Notes under the pieces: model-generated
What the model was told of the DNA's origin: nothing
The model's database searches: none
The model's input: the letters and a program-made list of their open reading frames with translations, nothing else
Assembly: GCA_028023455.1 (NCBI GenBank)
Contig: JAQFVV010000031.1
Coordinates: 3,538,001 to 3,602,000 of the forward strand
DNA length: 64,000 nucleotides
Direction of reading: 5' to 3'
From: Epiperipatus broadwayi
Taxonomy: Eukaryota > Onychophora > Udeonychophora > Euonychophora > Peripatidae
Program-made: the position numbers and the translations under genes
Shown here: positions 58,584 through 64,000 of the stretch, in pieces
How the letters are laid out: each line of letters opens with the position of its first letter
How positions within the stretch are numbered: position 1 is the stretch's first letter

Positions 58584-60204
58584 TAATTCTATTTCATTTT
58601 AGCAGCTACGAGAATGTCATCCAAATATGCTGTAACACCTTTTACATTTCTTAGCAAGTTCTCTAGCTTTGCTTGGAAGATATTAGTTGCTATATTTATC
58701 CCATATAGTAATGTATTAAATAATTCCATATGAATATTTATTGTTATCATTTCATGCAATTTGGTGAAAAGATGATTTTATATCAAATTATGCAAAATGT
58801 TTCAATTTTTGTAGAGACACTAATACTTCTCTTATGCTGTATACAGGATAAATGCCTTTGTTAATATGTTTAGTAACAGTTAATCTGATAGTCACCACAT
58901 ACTCCCATATTTCTTTCCAGTTTTAGTACTGCTACTATCAGCACAGCCCAAGCAGATTCTTCTATGGGAGTAACAATGCCTTTACTCTTCAATTCATTCA
59001 ATGTTTTTTTTTCACTTAGCTTAAGCACAAATGTAATCTTACTTGGTCTATATACAACATGTAGTGCATTTTTCATTTGTTCAATGTTAACTGATGTAAA
59101 TTTCTATTATGGTTACAACTACGTTAATATTTATTGGATTTCCACTCACATCTGTTACTCCCACAGTAGTTTCTTGAATTCAATAGTAACCTTTTTTATT
59201 TTATGAATAGTTGTCCAATCTTTTAGTGATATCAATGATATGCCCACCACACTGTCTATCTTCATTTTTATCATTTGTCTGTAGACTTTAACAGTTAGCA
59301 TATTAGATTTAACATTGTTTTCTTTCACTTCTTCACAGTTGTAATCTTCTTTGATACTTCCTCTTGATTTACTTTTTTCTGGTAAATTTTGTTTTGTCAT
59401 TTGATACTTGTTTTTACACAGTTTTGATAAATGATCTGTCAGATCATAGCTAAAACATTTTTTGTTATATATTTATACATTGTTTTATAATGGCTTGGCT
59501 TGTTTTTGCTACATTTACCTGTAGTTCCAGGGTATTTACAATTGTCACCTTTTTAAAGGCTTGCATGTGCTCTACAATGCTTTCATGAGTTATATCTCAT
59601 TCATTAGTAACCTTATACATTACTGTAGACTTGCTTAATAACTAAGCTTCATATCTCTGATACTGCATTGTAACTGATCCAATAACATTTCATGGATATA
59701 TTCCTTGAATTTTCAATCCTTCACTAATATCCATAGTATTAAATCATATTCACATATAGTTTCCACTTACAATTGCATCTACCACGTAAATAAAGAAGAG
59801 CTGAATTTTTAATGTTATCAACTTAAAATAGTCATTTAGGTTTATTAATAATTTCTCATTGGGATTTTTTTAGGCAGCTTTAGATCACATAAATAGTTTA
59901 TCAATTGTAGGACATCTTTGTCCTGACATTCATAATAGAGTATAAACTTTTAATTTGTTGTCAATAATTCTGTATATAAGCATGTATTTCTCTACTTGGT
60001 TTATATATATATGCTACTATACCAAATTTTTTTACACCAAAGATGTTTATTACATTGTTCTGCATATTTCATGGTTTATCATATTCATTAATATGTAATA
60101 ATAGTCTTTTTACAGGTCATATGGCTGCACCACTTGATATTCACAGAGTATTCCTCTTAACTGTCCACTTAATACTGCACGGATTCTAAATTTGACTGTA
60201 CCAC

Positions 60205-60266
60205 ATAACATGTTTGGGGCCAAATTTAAATCTGACGACATGTTTGGGGCCAAATTTAAATCTGAC
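60205..60266. repeat. 30-base tandem duplication next to the gypsy 5' LTR
   Basis: ACATGTTTGGGGCCAAATT followed by TAAATCTGAC occurs twice in tandem. It lies just inside the right-hand LTR, in the leader of the element where the primer-binding site is expected. I could not match a tRNA end with confidence. Confidence 0.8.
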
Positions 60267-60275
60267 AGTGGTACA

Positions 60276-60873
60276 GTTTTATAAATAAATTAAAACACGG
60301 ACAATATAAGTATAATAAAAAATTTCAAAAGTTTATTTGTTGATGGCAACATCAATCTTGATCATGTAAAGATAAATATTATATATATAGCTTTACAATT
60401 ATTTGACAGCATTACACAATATCTACATTTCTTTAACTTCCATATTACATCAGTCATTTTAATTATCATTCAAGTAAGCACATTACTGCTCACACACATC
60501 TTTTGAGTTATCAAATTAGATTATGAGTGGTCTTTTCTATTGCTAATTTTTTGTGTACAGTTGCACAATCAGTTTTCACTCTACACTTAGAGTTTAACTA
60601 ACCTATTTTTAGCTCACTGCTTCTAACTACTCCTTCTTCATATTATTATTTCTGATACCATTAGAAATTCTGCAGACATTTTATTAACTTTGCTAATTTG
60701 CATAATGTTAGACTTTATTTAACTGCAAATTAGCATTTTACTTCTTGCAGTAGACATTTTCTTTTTCTGCAATTTCTGGAGTGACTCAACTCTGTCTATA
60801 CTGACTAGCCTGCACACACATACATGTGTACAACTTTATTAGTAAAATATTTACAAACTAACCAGTATATAAC
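60276..60873 (-). repeat. Ty3/gypsy 5' LTR (minus-strand element)
   Basis: Partner of 54959-55572, with visible substitutions and small indels between them, so the insertion is old. It is the 5' LTR because the coding remnants run from here toward lower coordinates. Confidence 0.8.
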
Positions 60874-61915
60874 GCTTAGCTAAATATTTAAAAGAGAATG
60901 GAAAACTATTTAAACATCCTGCACTTGAAAAGCTTAATGACGAATGGCTTCTAGCATTTGTATATACATATATACACAGTCCATTGTTTATATAAATATA
61001 TATTATATACAATAATCCACTTTTCTTCTTCTACAACCAATTTAAATAATACTTCCAATAATGAGCTCATCGTTTCTGGGAATGGTATGAAGAAGCTATT
61101 TGAAAGATACTTTACTTTGAACCTTAAAATATTTACAAAAAAATTTGAGCTTACCTTAGAATGCTTCTCTATCAGCAAAAAAAAAAAAGTCGCCTGTCTC
61201 TAAACTCTCAATTTACTTTACGAGTAATGTTCTTTATTTTTACATACGTGCACAAAACAATTTTGGAAGACAAATATGTCTTTACTTTTATTCCTATGAT
61301 TACGTTTAATTGTCTTTAATTTTATTCCTTTGATTACGTTTAATGTATTATAGATAGTATTATTAATAATTATATAAAATATAATAAAACAAAGTTAAGT
61401 TGTTAAAATTGAAAAGATACAATGAAGGTTAAATAATCTTTGATGAACTTCAGAATTTGTTTCAGATAATATAATATCTCTCAAGTGATCTTTTATTTGA
61501 ATTTTTTTTCTAAATAAAAATATTTTTATCATGCTGATACAAGTAAAACAAATTCTGTGTGGCAATGATAAAAAGGCATAACTTATTCAGCACTAAATGA
61601 CAAAAAATAGACCATTGGTAGTTAATTTCTTTCCTATATTATTTTTCAATACTATGGTAAATTATTTTTTTAAACAAAAAAATGGCCATTCCATTATTAA
61701 TTTCTGGAAGTTATTAAATGCTGATGTTATATATTATTAGGAAATTATTAATTTTTTTTATATACTAAAACAAGAGTGAATAAACTACAGTCTGCTATCC
61801 ATGCATAAGTATAAATTTTAAGTTAAAAAGACTTTAAAATTCTGAAAATATTTGCAAAATGCATGTCAAATGACTTATAGTGGAAATATTTGTTATAACA
61901 ATCTTCACTACATCT
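60874..61915. other. AT-rich non-coding sequence between two gypsy elements
   Basis: No supported gene. Contains TA-rich and poly-A stretches and a short local duplication (TTTTATTCCTATGATTACG / TTTTATTCCTTTGATTACG near 61287-61340). Confidence 0.45.
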
Positions 61916-63611
61916 CAAAATGTCATTTCAGTCCCTCTTAGGGCTCATAAACTATTATGAAGGTTTCTTATATCATAAAACCAAGGCTGCTGAAGCATTA
62001 TACAGGCAACTGAACAAAAAGGCAGCCTGGAAGTGGGATAGTAAACATGATAAAACTTTCAATAAGATAAAAAACTTTATATCAGAAGCAGCAGTACTGG
62101 CACATTTCAACCAGGTAAAGGTGCTAGTACTAACATGTGATGCATCACTAGTTGGAACAGGGGCAGTGTTGTCCCATAGAAATAATGACAGGACCCACAA
62201 CCCTATTGCCTTTGCATCGAAGTGCCTCTCAAAGACTAAGAAACACTAAGCTCAAATTGATAGAGAATCCCTGGCTTTGATCAATGACATCAAAAAAAAT
62301 CATGACTACATATATGGTAGATCCTTCATACTATCAACAGATTATAGACCCCTTTTGGGAATATTTGCATCTGACAAAGGAATCCCTTATCATGCCTCAC
62401 CACAAATGCTGTGGGGGTTCATTTTTTGTCAGGTTATAATTTTTGCACTGCAAAACAGTGAGGGAAAACATATTCCCCATGTAGATGCATTAAGCCAATT
62501 GCCTGAAAATGCTGCAAACAATTGAACAACATCAAGTCAAATAATTAACATGACTAACTTGGAATCAAGCATATCACTGAAATGTAAGACAGTGGCTGGT
62601 ATGGACCACTACTAACCCTTGATTTCAAAAAATACAAAAAATGGATCCAACAGGGTTGGATAAATAAAAAAACCATATAAGTTGCATTCAACTTACTGGC
62701 TATATAGGCTGAACCTCTCAACTGAATATGGCTGCATTACCTGGGGATCCAGAGTAGTGATTCCTAAAGCTAGACATTTCCAGTTTGCTCAGTCTGTTAC
62801 ATAATGGACATCCAGGGATAGTCCAAATGAAGATGCTAGCAAGATCATACATGTGGTGGGCAACCTTAAATGCTGATATTGAGGACAAAGTTCACCACTG
62901 TGGGCAGTGCAAAATGAATCAAAACATGCCAGAAAAATATAAAACAGCCTAGTGGCATAAACCTCAAGGGCCCTGGTCTAGACTCCATGTGGACCATGCA
63001 GGCCCATGTAAAGGCAAACTGCTGTTCATAGTAGTTGATTCATTCTCCAAATGGCTGGAGGTAGTGGAAGTACCATCACTTCACTCCACAGCTACTATTG
63101 AAGCTCTTAGAAGACTATTTGCAACACATGATCTATCTAAGATACTAGTGTCAGATAAGAGCATAGCATTTACAATAAATGCATTCAAAAACTTTTGCAC
63201 TAATAATAACATTGAGCTAGGGTACAGCCTTCCATTTTATCCAGAGAGATTAGTTCAAGAAGCAAAAAAGCTGATAAAAAATGGATACGAAAGCTGGAAT
63301 ACCAGGATTGCCAGAACACTACTAGAACATCACTTTACACCAAGTACAGCAACTTGAAAGAATCCAGCAGAACTGCTATTCAGTAAACCTCTGTAAATTA
63401 ACATGTCAGCCCTGAAAACTGATTCCAAATACATTGGAAAAAAACAGCAAGATCAAAGTACAAATGGGCACTCATGTGCTTTTCAGAATGTACTATGGAT
63501 CAACAAAATGGATATCACAGTGGTTACACAACTGAAAGGACTCTATACAATAGTAGTTCAAAAAGCAGATAGTTATTAACATCATTGCCACCTAAACCAA
63601 CTGAGACTGAA

Positions 63612-63800
63612 TCACCCAGAAACAAGTATATCAAGCGAAAAGGATGACCATGAAACCAAATACAGCAACAACCCAGATGAACATCCAGGGACAAGTACAT
63701 CAAGCAAAAAGGATAACCACCAAACCAAAGATAGTGATAACCCAGATGAATATCCAGGGACAAATACATCAAGTGAAAATGATGACCACCAAACTGATGA
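63612..63800 (+). repeat. 23-residue tandem repeats at the end of pol
   Basis: Three consecutive units of about 69 bases encode SSEKDDHETKYSNNPDEHPG, SSKKDNHQTKDSDNPDEYPG and a diverged third unit. They are acidic, Asn/Asp-rich, and lie between the integrase and the 3' LTR of the plus-strand gypsy element. Confidence 0.8.
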
Positions 63801-63933
63801 TGGCAGCAAACAGCCAGGGATAAGACCATCAAACAAGGTGAACCAGACAAGAACTGCAATAAACATGAGAAGCCAACAAAGCAGACATGTCCAGTCCATC
63901 TCAATTACTATGTTTTCCAGGACCAAATTTAGT

Positions 63934-63942
63934 AAGGGGGGA
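63934..63942 (+). promoter_or_regulatory. Polypurine tract
   Basis: AAGGGGGGA stands immediately before TGTCATATCTGACC. This is the position and composition of the plus-strand priming site of an LTR retrotransposon, and it fixes the LTR start at 63943. Confidence 0.8.
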
Positions 63943-64000
63943 TGTCATATCTGACCTTGTCATCAGAAGTGGACTAGTCCAGATCCCTTCCTTATCTGAT
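63943..64000 (+). repeat. Start of gypsy 3' LTR, cut by window end
   Basis: Begins TGTCATATCTGACCTTGTC directly after the polypurine tract. Only 58 bases are in the window. The 5' TG is the usual LTR end. Confidence 0.75.

Larger units (their letters stand above)
55573..60275 (-). pseudogene. Ty3/gypsy gag-pol, degraded and split by a LINE
   Basis: Minus-strand order from 5' to 3': a gag region with a CCHC-like remnant CFSYDLTDHLSKLC (about 59430-59470); a retropepsin-like IKMKIDSVVGISLISLKDW (59270-59220), where the usual catalytic DSG/DTG is altered to DSV; RT start with GIVTPIEESAW and CGDYQI (about 59000-58870); the RT active site YLDD (about 58625-58614); the RT end LNKFGTRLDAKKC and IKFLGQII (57530-57430); an RNase H region with many stops; an integrase zinc region MKELAPSYVWW...CLACQ (about 56590-56450); and an integrase catalytic block with FTPAYHSQSN near 56230-56180. 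Stops and frameshifts throughout show it is dead. A LINE inserted at 57576-58583 splits the RT. Confidence 0.85.
61920..63942 (+). pseudogene. Ty3/gypsy pol (RT end, RNase H, integrase)
   Basis: From 61920: LLGLINYYEGFL (RT-RNase H link); an RNase H domain with LTCDASLVGTGAVLSH and NPIAFASKCLS; after a stop at 62247, ESLALINDIKK, STDYRPLLGIF and HVDALSQLP (to 62523); a stop-ridden stretch; an integrase zinc region HPGI...LARSYMWW...CGQC (about 62810-62910); and the integrase core LHVDHAGPCKGKLLFIVVDS (about 62980-63040), VSDKSIAFT (63148) and a YPERLVQEAKKLI block (63238). The third acidic residue survives, but about six residues normally before it are deleted in frame. Everything 5' of the RT end is missing. 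It is on the opposite strand to the neighbouring gypsy and its coding sequence is different. Confidence 0.88.

Noticed and set aside
63524-63926. Minus-strand ORFs of 104-126 residues
   Set aside because: Antisense of the gypsy pol tail with its tandem repeats; the hydrophobic repeats are a reverse-strand artefact.

Overview
The window is strongly A+T-rich animal DNA. It has long non-coding stretches, many (TA)n, (GT)n and poly-A/T tracts, one convincing spliced host exon, and a dense load of old, broken retroelements. There are no bacterial-type operons, CRISPR arrays or rRNA genes. RTE-type LINEs, Penelope-like elements (PLEs) with GIY-YIG tails, Ty3/gypsy elements and tRNA-derived SINEs together suggest an invertebrate, perhaps a mollusc. 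That taxonomic guess is inference only.

Layout. 0.5-2.0 kb: RTE-like LINE pseudogene. 6.6-7.6 kb: PLE GIY-YIG fragment. 8.7-10.1 kb: hammerhead-bearing repeats and TA hairpins. 12.4-13.9 kb: a hammerhead repeat next to an internal exon of a minus-strand host gene. 14.25-15.43 kb: inverted tRNA-SINE arms around a second PLE fragment. 17.0-17.6 kb: second RTE copy. 19.5 kb: SINE. 21.5-22.5, 26.1-26.6, 32.7-33.75, 43.0-43.2, 44.66-45.24 and 49.66-50.46 kb: foldback (palindromic) repeats. 36.6-36.9 kb: third PLE fragment. 37.8 and 42.3 kb: SINEs with target-site duplications. 38.2-39.2 kb: another reverse-transcriptase relic. 45.4-47.2 kb: a separate inverted/direct repeat complex. 54.96-60.87 kb: a minus-strand Ty3/gypsy element with both LTRs, split by a LINE flanked by its own target-site duplication. 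61.9 kb to the end: a second Ty3/gypsy element on the plus strand, running into its 3' LTR.

The most interesting signal is a set of about twenty hammerhead-ribozyme-like motifs in two sequence families. Both have the order stem I, CUGANGA, stem II, GAAA, a very short stem III, a cleavage triplet, then stem I again (type I). In family A, stem I covaries between copies. Several copies keep every core nucleotide, the best being 21582-21634 (+) and 26232-26270 (-). Most sit in short repeats arranged as inverted pairs. PLEs are already known to carry hammerheads with very short stem III, and three PLE C-terminal fragments lie in this window. A reasonable model is that these are small non-autonomous, ribozyme-bearing elements mobilised by PLE machinery and often inserted as head-to-head dimers. 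The ribozyme folds are read from the sequence. Activity and mobilisation are inferred.

The host exon (12737-13945, minus) encodes about 400 residues of a low-complexity protein with a short polyproline run. Its gene identity is not certain. All other protein-coding remnants belong to transposons.
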